A stretch of DNA of 64,000 nucleotides from Ruminococcus sp. (GCA_017542475.1 JAFXXD010000002.1:1-64000); one strand, 5' to 3'. Counted from the stretch's first letter, positions 34,813 through 43,335 are shown. Notes: generated by a model not told the origin, from the letters alone. Program-made: numbers and translations.

Positions 34813-35943
34813 TTATTCGTTGTTTATATTAGCTTTCTTTTGTCTGCGGTCATAAGCCGTTTTTTTCTTTTTTTCTATCAGAGCCGATATCAGCGACAGC
34901 CCGCGCTTCTTTATAAAGCGTGCGCCCGCCCATATCAGCCATATAGCTGTGATAAGCGGTATGATGAAGCATACCGTACGGTGGAAGTATATCGGTGCGA
35001 GCTTGAACTCCGCTATCCGCGAGGCGTTCTCCCAGTAGGGGAGGACCACCGTGTCCTTGCGGACTGCGAGGTCGGAGCGGTGCCTGTAAGCCTTTGCCAT
35101 CACCGAGGGCTTGAAGCGCTCGGTGTTGTTGACTAAGACGAGCTTGCCCTTGTAGGTGTCGCCGAAGTGCTTCTCTATCGTGCCGTAGCCGAAATTCTCG
35201 ACGGGGTCGTAGGTCATACACTCGTAGCAGGTTATCCTGGTGAGCTTTGTCTGTCCTTCCATACCTTCGCCGTAGCTGCCCGATGCCGAATACATCACCT
35301 GCGGCAGGCTCTCCGCGCCCTTGTATGAGACGTACACACGCGGGGCTTCGTCCGCTGTGCGCTTCTGGTATTTATCTGTCGGGTCGTCGATGACTCCCGA
35401 GATGTAGTATTGCACGCCGTCGATGTAGATGAGCTGCCCCGCGACGTTTGACGAGCCGTACAGCGTGAATGCGAGCGAGCGCTCGATGACCGCGCCGTCC
35501 TGCATTATATCGTCGTCGGAGAAGTAGGCGCCGCTCAGCAGCCTGAAATCGCGGAAGAGGAAGAAGTCTCCGCCCACCGCGGTGAGGTCGGCTTCACCCT
35601 TGCCTGTTGAGTCGCAGGTGACGTAAGCCGAGCCTATCGGCGTGCTGTATGCATCGGCTATCTCGGGCACCTTTCCGTTCGGACTTGACACGGCGGCTGT
35701 CAGCTCGCTGTTGAGCTTTGCCCTCAGCGCGTACATACCGTCGGTGTTGAAGCCCGCGTCGTCGGAGAAGAAGCAGCTTATCTGCGAGCTCTCTCCGTCG
35801 CGGTCCCATCTCTGCGCCGCGCTGTTGTAGGTCTGCGAGCGGGCTATCGCTCCGCCTGCGAGAGTCAGCGCGAGAGCCGCGGTCAGCGAGACTGCGTTCA
35901 CGCCCGCGATGACGGCGTACAGCAGTGGTTTCTTTACTTTCAT
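34813..35943 (-). CDS. MacB-like periplasmic-core membrane protein without permease domain
   Basis: 376 residues. An N-terminal hydrophobic segment (AVSLTAALALTLAGGAIA), an extracellular domain of about 280 residues with MacB periplasmic-core-like words (LSGAYFSDDDIMQDGAVIERSLA, GQLIYIDGVQYYISGVIDD), and one C-terminal helix (VCFIIPLITAIWLIWAGARF) with a basic tail. The usual three extra helices of an FtsX/MacB permease are absent. It lies between the adaptor gene and the solute-binding protein in one operon, 12 bases after the adaptor. It may be a scaffold that joins adaptor and binding protein, which is inference. Confidence 0.65.
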   Translation of the reverse strand: MKVKKPLLYAVIAGVNAVSLTAALALTLAGGAIARSQTYNSAAQRWDRDGESSQISCFFSDDAGFNTDGMYALRAKLNSELTAAVSSPNGKVPEIADAYSTPIGSAYVTCDSTGKGEADLTAVGGDFFLFRDFRLLSGAYFSDDDIMQDGAVIERSLAFTLYGSSNVAGQLIYIDGVQYYISGVIDDPTDKYQKRTADEAPRVYVSYKGAESLPQVMYSASGSYGEGMEGQTKLTRITCYECMTYDPVENFGYGTIEKHFGDTYKGKLVLVNNTERFKPSVMAKAYRHRSDLAVRKDTVVLPYWENASRIAEFKLAPIYFHRTVCFIIPLITAIWLIWAGARFIKKRGLSLISALIEKKKKTAYDRRQKKANINNE

Positions 35944-35955
35944 CGCCGCACCGCC

Positions 35956-37701
35956 TTATTTATCCTTCATTCTGACTTGGTCCTTGGGCTCGACGGGCTT
36001 GCTTGAGGCTGTGATGACGTATTCGTTGTAGCCGAGGTTGCCCGATACGGCGCTCGATGTCTCGTCCGAGGCAAGCACCTCAACTGCTACGCGTTCTGCG
36101 TAGTAGCGGTTGCCGAGCGGCGAGTTCTTGGATACGACCACGAGCACGAAGTCACCGTCCTTGTCGTGACCTATGGCGTTCTTGGGTACTATTGAATCGT
36201 AGTTGCCGCCGCCGCAGGGAATGGAGAGCTCGAGGTACGAGCCCGAGTCAACGTCTCCCGTCAGCGCGAATACGAGTATCTTGCTCTTCGAGCCTGCCAC
36301 GGTGTCGCTCTTTATATCGGTGAGGGTGGCTTCTATGCCGCCGAACCAGTTGTTCACGACCTCTGCCTGCGTGCCCTTCTTGACCTTCTTTGCCTTGTCG
36401 GCTTCGACCGTTATCTCCATCGTGTAGCCCTCATCTGCGAGGTCTACCGTCATAACGGGATTGTCGGGGAGTGTGGTGTCGCCGACCTTTACGGTGATGT
36501 TCGATATAACGCCGCTGTACTTGGATATTACCTCGGTCGAGCCCGTCTCTGATCTGAGCTTATCCACCTTTTCGCGAGCCTTATCGACCTCCTTCTTCTT
36601 TGCCTGAAGGTCGAGGTCGCTCATCTTCTTGGTGTTCTCGTCCGTTTTCTGAGTCTTGCTGAGGGTGGTTATGAGGTCCTCGAGCGTGCGCTGCTTTGCG
36701 GTCACGTCGGCGTTGAGGTCGTCTATGCTCAGACCGCCGCCGTTGTTCTCGGATTCGTAAGCTGCAACGCGAGCCGCGTATAGCTCCGCCTCTGTCTCCG
36801 CATCTGCGAGTTTGCCTGCTATGTCCGCACGGAGCCCGAACTTCTCTGTCTCGTACTTCTCGCGAGCCTCGTTGCGGGCTGTCTCCTTAGCCTCCATATC
36901 TTCTCTTGCGGCGGCTATCTCAGCCTCTGTGGCGGTCGAGCCCTCGGCTGTGAGAGCCGTGTATATCGTGCAGGAGGCGGTGTAGTCCTGCTCTGCTGTG
37001 TCAGCCTCGCTCTTGACTGCGAGGATATCGTTCGTGTACTCGGCGGGAGCCATACTGTATTCGTCCGAATCTATCGCCGCGATGACTGTCTGGAGCTTGG
37101 TCTGGAGCTTCGTGTAGTAAGCCTGTTCCTGCTTGTCGCTCTCGTACTTCTCCTTTGCAGCCTTAGCGCCGCTCTGTCCCGCGACAGCCGCATCACGCTT
37201 GGCTATCGCTGTCTGGAGGTCCTCACGCGCACGCTGTATGCTCTGATTCTCGCTGGAGTAGTCAGCGGCGGGAGTGAGTATCGCCTTCTGGTAGTCGAGC
37301 TCAAGCGCCGCGAGTGCGTCCTCGGCGGCGGTGAGGGCTTCGTTGTCGCCCGCGGACACCGTCATGAGCACGTCGCCCTTCTTGACCTCCTTGCCGTTCT
37401 TGACATTGAGGGACTCAATGGTCTTGTTGCCGTCAACGGTCACGTCCCACGACTGGTTCGACATAACCATTCCGCTTCCGCGGATACGCTCGGTGAGCTT
37501 GCCCGAGGTCGCACGCTCGGAGGTTATCTCCGCGAGTGACCTGTTCATTATGGTGTTCGAGAAGAAGGTCAGCACCAGCAGCACCGCGAGGAACACGATG
37601 ATGATGGTCTTGATGATATCGCGCCTTTTTCTCGGGTCTTTTACTTCTTCGTCGCCCTTTATCTCACTGGCGGTCTTTATATGTTCTGTATTTTCAGCCA
37701 T
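35956..37701 (-). CDS. HlyD/membrane-fusion-type adaptor protein
   Basis: 581 residues. One N-terminal membrane helix (IIKTIIIVFLAVLLVLTFF, about 29-48), a biotinyl-lipoyl-like strand region (IESLNVKNGKEVKKGDVLMTV), a long coiled coil of about 230 residues (DYSSENQSIQRAREDLQTAI to KKKEVDKAREKVDKLRSE), then the second half-motif SKYSGVISNITVKVGDTTLP and beta-barrel domains. Such adaptors normally work with MacB-type efflux ABC transporters. Here the neighbours are sugar-import permeases and there is no efflux ATPase. It lies downstream of a family-C hairpin. Confidence 0.85.
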   Translation of the reverse strand: MAENTEHIKTASEIKGDEEVKDPRKRRDIIKTIIIVFLAVLLVLTFFSNTIMNRSLAEITSERATSGKLTERIRGSGMVMSNQSWDVTVDGNKTIESLNVKNGKEVKKGDVLMTVSAGDNEALTAAEDALAALELDYQKAILTPAADYSSENQSIQRAREDLQTAIAKRDAAVAGQSGAKAAKEKYESDKQEQAYYTKLQTKLQTVIAAIDSDEYSMAPAEYTNDILAVKSEADTAEQDYTASCTIYTALTAEGSTATEAEIAAAREDMEAKETARNEAREKYETEKFGLRADIAGKLADAETEAELYAARVAAYESENNGGGLSIDDLNADVTAKQRTLEDLITTLSKTQKTDENTKKMSDLDLQAKKKEVDKAREKVDKLRSETGSTEVISKYSGVISNITVKVGDTTLPDNPVMTVDLADEGYTMEITVEADKAKKVKKGTQAEVVNNWFGGIEATLTDIKSDTVAGSKSKILVFALTGDVDSGSYLELSIPCGGGNYDSIVPKNAIGHDKDGDFVLVVVSKNSPLGNRYYAERVAVEVLASDETSSAVSGNLGYNEYVITASSKPVEPKDQVRMKDK

Positions 37702-37728
37702 AGTGTCGTTCTCCTTATCTATTATTTT

Positions 37729-37856
37729 GAGCCGTCAGCCGTTAGCCATTAGCCGTTAGCTAATGGTATTGCCTGTCGGCGATGAAGCATAATAGCTGTC
37801 CGCGTCGGCGGACACCATTAGCTAAAGGCTAAAGGCTGATAGCTAAAGGCTTCATT
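37729..37856. repeat. Family-C long hairpin inside transporter operon
   Basis: AGCCGTTAGCCATTAGCCGT on one side and TTAGCTAAAGGCTAAAGGCT on the other, with an inner TGTCCGCGTCGGCGGACA hairpin. It lies between the second permease and the adaptor gene and could reduce expression of the downstream three genes. Confidence 0.85.
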
Positions 37857-38808
37857 ATCCCTTGATACCGCCCGAATAGGTGATACCCTCAACGAGGTAA
37901 TCCTCGCCGTAGAGGAACATCAGTATCGTGGGTATCATATACACCGTTCCGACCGCGAACGCGAGTCCGATATCGCCCGCGTTTATCTGCGACAGGAACA
38001 CAGACAGCGGGTGCAGCTCGGTATCCTTCATCAGCACGAGCGGCTGCTCGACCATATTCCAGTAGTCGATGAAGACGAGCATCGCGATAGAGACTATCGC
38101 TCCCTTGCACAGCGGCATATGGATCTTTGCGAGTATCTGAAGCTCGCTCGCTCCGTCGAGCTTTGCAGCCTCGACGTAGGAGACGGGTATGCGCTTCATT
38201 ACCTTCGTCAGCAGGAATATGCTGAACGGCGAGAATATGCCGGGCAGTATCACCGCCCACCGCATATTTTCTATCGACTTGTTTATCCTCGCTCCTATCG
38301 CCGCGGGAGCAAGGTCAACGACCGATGAGGCGTTGTCCTTGATGAAGTCGGCAACGAGGAAGTTCGGCACGAGCGTAACCTGATACGGCATTATCATAAG
38401 TATGATATACGCGAAGAAGATGATGCTCTTGAATTTGTTGGGGTAGCGCGAGAAGCCGTATGCAGTGAGTATCGCGAGGAGCACCTGAAATACCGTTATA
38501 GGCACGGTGAGTATCACCGAGTTCCAGAACTTTATCAGGTAATCGGGGCTCTTGAAGAGCACGCTCGCGTACTGGTCGAAGGTGACCTTGTCGGGAATGA
38601 ATTTGAGGTTGACGTTCTCGGAGATGAACGTCTTCTTGTCGTCCGTGATATTGCCTATCATAGCGCCGTAGTTGGCGGTTATCTCGTTGGACGTCATAAA
38701 CGAGTTGGCTATGGTGAGCACCGTCGGCATAAGGAAGGTCACGGCGACGATATCCGTGAACAGCATTATCATAATGTTGAATATGCGCTTTTTTGTATGT
38801 CTGCTCAT
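37855..38808 (-). CDS. Carbohydrate ABC transporter permease (MalG-type)
   Basis: 317 residues from the ATG at 38808, which overlaps the stop of the upstream permease (TGATG). A longer frame to 39198 is rejected because it lies within the other permease gene. Six helices; the ATPase-contacting EAA loop reads YVEAAKLDGASELQILAKIHMPLCK. It is the MalG/MsmG half of a CUT1 sugar importer. The ATPase is absent, as often in Firmicutes where one shared MsmK-type ATPase serves several importers. Confidence 0.92.
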   Translation of the reverse strand: MSRHTKKRIFNIMIMLFTDIVAVTFLMPTVLTIANSFMTSNEITANYGAMIGNITDDKKTFISENVNLKFIPDKVTFDQYASVLFKSPDYLIKFWNSVILTVPITVFQVLLAILTAYGFSRYPNKFKSIIFFAYIILMIMPYQVTLVPNFLVADFIKDNASSVVDLAPAAIGARINKSIENMRWAVILPGIFSPFSIFLLTKVMKRIPVSYVEAAKLDGASELQILAKIHMPLCKGAIVSIAMLVFIDYWNMVEQPLVLMKDTELHPLSVFLSQINAGDIGLAFAVGTVYMIPTILMFLYGEDYLVEGITYSGGIKG

Positions 38809-39692
38809 CAGCTCTCCACGTCCTTTCCGAAAATTTCCTCGGCAATAAGGAGAGCCGCGATTATCACTATCATCACAGCCGAGAACAGCACCGCCGCGGC
38901 TGAAAGCTTCTGGTAGTCGAGGCTGTTGAAGGTGTTGTTCATAAAGTGCTGGAGCATATACATCTTGTCGTATGGGTGGTCGCCCGTCAGCAGGTAGACC
39001 TCGCGGAATATCTTGAACGAGTTTATCAGCGAGAGTATCAGTACGAACAATATGGTAGGCGAGAGGTATCTCAGCTTGATGTGGAAGAACTGGTATATCC
39101 TTCCCGCGCCCTCGAGCTCCGCTACCTCGAGGATATCCCGCGGTACTGCCGCGAGTGCCGACATAAACAGTATCATATTGTAGCCGATGTTCTTCCACAG
39201 GAACATCACGATGATGATGAGCTGTCCGTGGCTGGACTTCATCCAGTCAACGCCCTCAACGCCGAAGAGGTCGAGTATCTGGTTTATCGTGCCGTGGTTG
39301 TGGAAGAGTACCTGCCACACCAGTACGACCGACGCCGTCGGTACCATTATCGGGCTGAGGAAGAAGGTGCGTATCACGCTCTTGTAGGGGATATTGCGTT
39401 CGAGCAGAGTCGCGAGCCACAGTGATATCACGAGTACCAGCGGTACGGATATCAGCGAGAAGGTCGAGGTGTTGAGCGCCGCGCGTCGGAAAGCCGCCGC
39501 CTGAAAGAGGCGCCTGAAGTTCTCCAGCCCCACGAACTGTCCAGATATGGGGTTATTTATCACGGAATAGTAGATAACTATGCAGAACGGTATCAGGAAG
39601 AATATGAGCACTCCCGCAAGGCTTGGCAGTACGCACACGTTGCTGAAAATGCGCTCGCCTCTCCTGCCGCACTGGCTGTTTGGTTTCTTCAT
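38808..39692 (-). CDS. Carbohydrate ABC transporter permease (MalF-type)
   Basis: 294 residues, six helices, EAA loop ILEVAELEGAGRIYQFFHIKLRYLSPT. First gene of the minus-strand operon, coupled to the MalG-type permease by a one-base overlap. The start has a weak AAGGA ribosome site. Two promoters with palindromic operators lie upstream. Confidence 0.93.
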   Translation of the reverse strand: MKKPNSQCGRRGERIFSNVCVLPSLAGVLIFFLIPFCIVIYYSVINNPISGQFVGLENFRRLFQAAAFRRAALNTSTFSLISVPLVLVISLWLATLLERNIPYKSVIRTFFLSPIMVPTASVVLVWQVLFHNHGTINQILDLFGVEGVDWMKSSHGQLIIIVMFLWKNIGYNMILFMSALAAVPRDILEVAELEGAGRIYQFFHIKLRYLSPTILFVLILSLINSFKIFREVYLLTGDHPYDKMYMLQHFMNNTFNSLDYQKLSAAAVLFSAVMIVIIAALLIAEEIFGKDVES

Positions 39693-39834
39693 CGTATCAC
39701 TATCCTTTGTTGAAATTTCTCTTGTTCTCCGTGAGAAGTGCTTCTATATATAAGTGACTTTCGGAGGCAAAAAAGTTGATGTTTTCAGAAATTTTTATCT
39801 TTTAACATTTGCAAACACATTCTTTACGTATATT

Positions 39835-39863
39835 ATGATACAACGTTAACAATAAAGTGTCAA
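39835..39863 (-). promoter_or_regulatory. Proximal promoter of transporter operon
   Basis: Minus strand TTGACA (39863-39858), 17 bases, TATCAT (39840-39835). Confidence 0.8.
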
Positions 39864-40060
39864 TGCTTTTTGCAAATATTTTGCATTTCTTTTCCCGATT
39901 TTTCGCATTTTTCACTTCTGAGCCCACATCCGCTCCGATATCATTCTTACCGCTCGGGCAAGCCGAAAACGTGCGGACGCTTTGTTAACCTTGGTTAACA
40001 TAAAACTGCGTTAGCCTTTGAAATTGTACTAATGATGATAGTACAGCTCCTACGGTTAAT

Positions 40061-40089
40061 ATGATATCACTTTGACAACCGTTTGTCAA
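40061..40089 (-). promoter_or_regulatory. Distal promoter of transporter operon
   Basis: Minus strand TTGACA (40089-40084), 17 bases, TATCAT (40066-40061). Its boxes, spacing and upstream TGCAAAATATTTGCA palindrome match the proximal one 226 bases downstream. Confidence 0.78.
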
Positions 40090-40254
40090 TAGCTTTTGCA
40101 AATATTTTGCAGTTTCCGAACAAGTGCGCAAAATCTGACGGATTCGCTATTTTTTGGTCAGTCCTCTGCCTGTCGGGACGATTGTTTTTACGCTCAAAAG
40201 CCGCTTTATGAGCCTGCGTTTTTTGTGCACTTTGACTTTTTTCAGCGCGCGCTA

Positions 40255-40283
40255 TTGACTTCTTTTTTTCACCGTGGTATAAT
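40255..40283 (+). promoter_or_regulatory. Promoter of tRNA cluster
   Basis: TTGACT 40255-40260, 17 bases, TATAAT 40278-40283. It ends 22 bases before tRNA-Gly. Confidence 0.85.
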
Positions 40284-40305
40284 ATCATCTGTTGAAACTC
40301 TGTAC

Positions 40306-40379
40306 GCGGGTGTAGTTCAATGGTAGAATGTCAGCCTTCCAAGCTGAACACGTGGGTTCGATTCCCATCACCCGCTCCA
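40306..40379 (+). tRNA. tRNA-Gly(TCC)
   Basis: 74 bases with encoded CCA. Acceptor GCGGGTG/CACCCGC, anticodon loop CTTCCAA (TCC), T-arm GTGGGTTCGATTCCCAT. All stems pair. Confidence 0.97.
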
Positions 40380-40503
40380 GCACGGTGTCCGTGCAGCCGA
40401 TTCGCGTCGCCGCTCGCAAAGATCGCTTACAAGTACGAAACGGAAGCTTGCTCCCGCGAATGGTACAAAGCGAGTGCGGCACTATTATACTATTAATGTT
40501 TAT
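40380..40503 (+). repeat. Family-B element between tRNAs
   Basis: It begins directly after the CCA: GCACGG-TGT-CCGTGC hairpin, GCCGATTCGCG, CTCGCAAAGATCGCTTA, then GAAGCTTGCTCCCGCGAA. The hairpin stem differs from the GCGCGG/CCGCGC stem of other copies by paired changes. Confidence 0.8.
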
Positions 40504-40580
40504 GCGCCTTTAACTCAGCTGGATAGAGTAACTGCCTTCTAAGCAGTAAGCCGCTGGTTCGAATCCAGCAAGGCGCGCCA
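40504..40580 (+). tRNA. tRNA-Arg(TCT)
   Basis: 77 bases with encoded CCA. Acceptor GCGCCTT/AAGGCGC, anticodon stem-loop ACTGC-CTTCTAA-GCAGT (TCT), T-arm CTGGTTCGAATCCAG. Confidence 0.97.
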
Positions 40581-40701
40581 GCACGGTGTCCGTGCAGCCG
40601 ATTCGCGGGGTCGCTCGCAAAGCTCGCTTAATCTGCGTGGAACAGTAGTTTGTTATCGCGGACGATAGCAATGCCGAATATGGCAACAACTTAATATTGA
40701 T
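40581..40701 (+). repeat. Second family-B element between tRNAs
   Basis: Again immediately after the CCA: GCACGG-TGT-CCGTGC, GCCGATTCGCGG, CTCGCAAAGCTCGCTTA, then TAGTTTGTTATCGCGGACG. It may act as a processing spacer in the tRNA precursor. Confidence 0.8.
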
Positions 40702-40779
40702 GGTGGGTGTAGCTTAGCTGGTTAAAGCGTCGGATTGTGGTCCCGAAGATCGTGGGTTCGAATCCCATCTCCCACCCCA
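40702..40779 (+). tRNA. tRNA-His(GTG)
   Basis: 78 bases counting the extra 5' G (G-1) and encoded CCA. Anticodon GTG in loop TTGTGGT, T-arm GTGGGTTCGAATCCCAT. Two mismatches are visible: a T-T pair at the sixth acceptor position and A-C at the base of the anticodon loop (TCGGA/CCCGA). Confidence 0.93.
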
Positions 40780-40810
40780 GAATGGTGAAACGGTTTAGAT
40801 CCGTTCCCGA

Positions 40811-40838
40811 AAAAGTCCGATTTATCGGACTTTTTTTA
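40811..40838 (+). terminator. Terminator of tRNA cluster
   Basis: AAAAAGTCCGAT pairs with ATCGGACTTTTT, followed by further T. Marks the end of host-type sequence before the island. Confidence 0.9.
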
Positions 40839-41135
40839 TTGTCTAATATTTCGAGTTTTCAAGGTGAAACAGTAGATCCCACCCCCAAAAAAACGTTTTT
40901 GAACGCCTCAAAATAGTTTTTTACGAGCCTTTTCAGAGCTTGAAGGGGGCTAGAGAAGGAAAACGCCACGAATAGAATGTAGAATTTTCAACTGATTTCA
41001 AAGCCGATTTTGTTGGTTTCGTACAGAAGCCATACAGGGTCGGCTTTTGTTATTAATGCTTGATTTGAACCGATTATATTTATACTCTAAAAGTGTGTAT
41101 TATATGGCGCAAACGTGTAGTTTGTGACAAGAGTG
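40839..41135. other. Left edge of AT-rich island
   Basis: About 300 bases without a gene. Around 40861-40885 the words GGTGAAACAGTAGATCC echo GGTGAAACGGTTTAGATCC just after tRNA-His (40783-40801), a possible imperfect attachment repeat. AAAGCCGA...TCGGCTTTT (about 40999-41049) is a terminator-like hairpin. Confidence 0.5.
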
Positions 41136-41164
41136 TTGACATTAATGGATGATACATATAAAAT
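41117..41164 (+). promoter_or_regulatory. Promoter and shared box upstream of island membrane protein
   Basis: GTAGTTTGTGACA (41117-41129), then TTGACA (41136-41141), 17 bases, TAAAAT (41159-41164). A near-identical GTAGTTCGTGACA box precedes the subtilisin promoter at 45.4 kb. Confidence 0.65.
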
Positions 41165-41228
41165 GTACTTAAAATTCAGTTGTTCTATGAAAGCTAATTC
41201 ATAGCATAGAAAAAGGAAAAGTAACAGG

Positions 41229-42398
41229 GTGATTAATGTGTTAAAGAAAAATATAAATACTAATCAGAACGATAATCATAGCGAAAGAAGAGGCAGACAA
41301 CAAAGCAACTCGTCTCAAAAGAAAACGAGAGGATTGTTCTTTTTATTTTTTAACAGATATACCATATGGGGAGTGCTCTTTATTCTTGTATCGATTGTTA
41401 TCAGTATGATAGATTTATATCTTCTTGATACGACGATTAAAGCAATTAGGGTTCTTAGCATTTTTATGAAGATTGTATCTGAGTTAATACAGGCAATAGG
41501 AATTGCATTTGCTGTAGGTGCGGTATTTGATTTTTCCAAAAACTCAGAAGAATTCATAAGATTTGTTTCTGGCTTACTCTCAAAAATTGTTGTATCAAAG
41601 GATTTCCTTGGTATGTTAACTGAAAATGAGAAGGAAGATGCCCTTAAATTGATTTTGAAGCCAACTAATTCACAACTAGAACAGTATTCGAGTATTAATG
41701 ATTATTTTTCAGCAAAGATTAACGAAGCGAAAGAAATGTTTGCAACAAATTTCAAATCGCATGTGACTATTACCGCGATTGCCAAAATAAAAGAAGGAAG
41801 GGTAGTTGTACATGGAACCATGCGCTATCGAATCTATAAGATTCAGGATAAATATGAACCAATCACTATCATATTTGACGATGATATGGGACGAATTGAG
41901 AGAAGAAGAATAATATCTCCGAATGGAATGGATACAATTGATTTGGAAGATGAAGACATTAAAGAGAATCAATCTGTTGAAGAAAAAGGTGGGCTAGAAT
42001 ACAATCAATATAAATTTGAAATACCAGAGAAATTATTAAGGCATAGATATTTAACCATAGAGAGTGAGTTTGAGGAACTAGGAGAAAACCATTGGGCAAC
42101 GTTTAATTGGACTTCACTCACTCCATATGATGGTGTCGTTTTTACAATTATTTGTCAAGATGGATTGATAATAAAGAAGAGAACACTTTTTGATAAAAAA
42201 GACAAGTATATTTTTACTGATTCACAAGATGGAACGAGATTAGATATTTGCTCTACAGATTGGCTAGATGCATTTACTGGTTTTTCAATCTTAATTGCAA
42301 GTAGAGAAACTACAAAACAGACAAGCGATATACAGGGTCCTACCAATGAGGATGTTTTAAAGAGCCAACCATCTGATGGTAATAATAAGCCTATATAA
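41229..42398 (+). CDS. Two-helix membrane protein with cytoplasmic domain, unknown function
   Basis: 389 residues beginning at the GTG at 41229 (AAAAAGGAAAAG lies upstream; a second GTG at 41238 is possible). A Gln/Asn/Ser-rich N-terminus, two hydrophobic helices (about 36-66 and 75-105), then about 280 residues of soluble domain with FATNFKSHVTITAIAKIKEG and a strand-rich region (HGTMRYRIYKIQDKYEPITIIFDDD). No family recognised. AT-rich codons unlike the host genes. It lies alone at the left edge of the island, which is typical of accessory or defence cargo, but nothing shows a defence role directly. Confidence 0.65.
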   Translation: MINVLKKNINTNQNDNHSERRGRQQSNSSQKKTRGLFFLFFNRYTIWGVLFILVSIVISMIDLYLLDTTIKAIRVLSIFMKIVSELIQAIGIAFAVGAVFDFSKNSEEFIRFVSGLLSKIVVSKDFLGMLTENEKEDALKLILKPTNSQLEQYSSINDYFSAKINEAKEMFATNFKSHVTITAIAKIKEGRVVVHGTMRYRIYKIQDKYEPITIIFDDDMGRIERRRIISPNGMDTIDLEDEDIKENQSVEEKGGLEYNQYKFEIPEKLLRHRYLTIESEFEELGENHWATFNWTSLTPYDGVVFTIICQDGLIIKKRTLFDKKDKYIFTDSQDGTRLDICSTDWLDAFTGFSILIASRETTKQTSDIQGPTNEDVLKSQPSDGNNKPI

Positions 42399-42783
42399 AT
42401 AGAGAGAAAGAATACAACGAGAAGCTATGATGTCTGAGGGGACTTTATTACTTGTTTTTGGCTACATTTGGTATTAAAATGTTTTTTTGTGTTTTGTAAT
42501 AAAACAAGCATTTCAAATTATTGATAATTAATAAAGTGCAATAGAAATAGCATTGCTTTAAGAAAGTCAACTGTATTATTCTTTTTAATAGAGAGAGACA
42601 GTTGACTTCGTTTATGCGGATGCGAGTTGCTCGTCTTGGCCGGTTTCAACCAATTATTGCAAATAGAAGAAATATATGCCAAGTTCAATTTTGTTAAAAA
42701 AGAAAAATATATTTTACTGCTTAGACATTTATGACTTTTATGGTACTAATATGTGAAAGGGAAATACCGGAGGAGGTATCAGC
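42399..42783. other. AT-rich gap before ECF sigma gene
   Basis: 385 bases. AGTCAACTGTATT (42567) and AGAGACAGTTGACTT (42595) form an inverted repeat with a TTCTTTTT-rich loop, a possible terminator. No gene or clear promoter consensus is seen; an ECF-type promoter would not show -35/-10 consensus boxes. Confidence 0.5.
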
Positions 42784-43335
42784 ATGGATAACGGTGCAAG
42801 TAGCTACCGCCGTTTCCTTGAGGGAGATAAACAAGGACTATATGAGCTTATCTGTGAATACCGTATCCCGCTGATGCTGTATTTGAACAGCATAGTTCAG
42901 AATATGCATACAGCCGAGGAGTTGACGGAAGATACGTTCTTTGAGCTTGCTTCCAGACGACCTTCTTTCTCGGAAAAAAGCTCTTTCAAAACGTGGTTGT
43001 TCTCAATTGGACGCAATATCGCAGCAAAGCAATTCAGGAATAATCCGAATGAAATAATCCTCTCAAGCGAAGTGTATGAACAGATACCTGACGAAGAAAG
43101 CATCGAAAGCAGCTATTTCAAAAATGAGCGTGATATCCACATACATAAGGCTTTGGATGCTCTTAATTCGGATTATCGTCAGATACTGTACCTTACCTAT
43201 TTTGAAGATCTTTCAAATGACCAAGCGGCGGCGGTAATGAAAAAGAATAAGCGTCAAATCAGAAATCTCCTTTATAATGCTAAGAAGGCGTTAAAAGCTG
43301 AGTTGGAAAGGAGTGGGTTTGATTATGAAGAATGA
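42784..43335 (+). CDS. ECF-type sigma-70 family RNA polymerase sigma factor
   Basis: 183 residues with region 2 (LMLYLNSIVQNMHTAEELTEDTFFELASRRPSF...FKTWLFSIGRNIAAKQFR) and region 4 (ALDALNSDYRQILYLTYFEDLSNDQAAAVMKKNKRQIRNLLYNAKKAL); there is no region 1 or 3. GGAGGAGG ribosome site. Its end overlaps the next gene, a membrane protein placed like an anti-sigma factor. It would direct transcription of the local secreted-protein genes or itself. Confidence 0.93.
   Translation: MDNGASSYRRFLEGDKQGLYELICEYRIPLMLYLNSIVQNMHTAEELTEDTFFELASRRPSFSEKSSFKTWLFSIGRNIAAKQFRNNPNEIILSSEVYEQIPDEESIESSYFKNERDIHIHKALDALNSDYRQILYLTYFEDLSNDQAAAVMKKNKRQIRNLLYNAKKALKAELERSGFDYEE

Larger units (their letters stand above)
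39693..40305. promoter_or_regulatory. AT-rich control region of sugar-transporter operon
   Basis: No gene. It contains two promoters facing the transporter (39835-39863 and 40061-40089). Each is preceded on the minus strand by the same palindrome, TGCAAAATATTTGCA (39872-39886 and 40099-40113). Between them lie GTTAACCTTGGTTAAC (39984-39999, seven-base arms) and GTACTA/TAGTAC (40027-40045). TTGACAA/TTGTCAA arms (40072-40089) overlap the distal -35 box. This density of palindromes suggests one or more LacI/GntR-type repressors. Confidence 0.7.

Noticed and set aside
40783-40885. Possible attachment-site repeat GGTGAAAC..TAGATCC at the island's left edge
   Set aside because: The two copies are imperfect, both on the same side of the island, and no matching copy of the tRNA-His 3' end was found near 61.4-62.1 kb.
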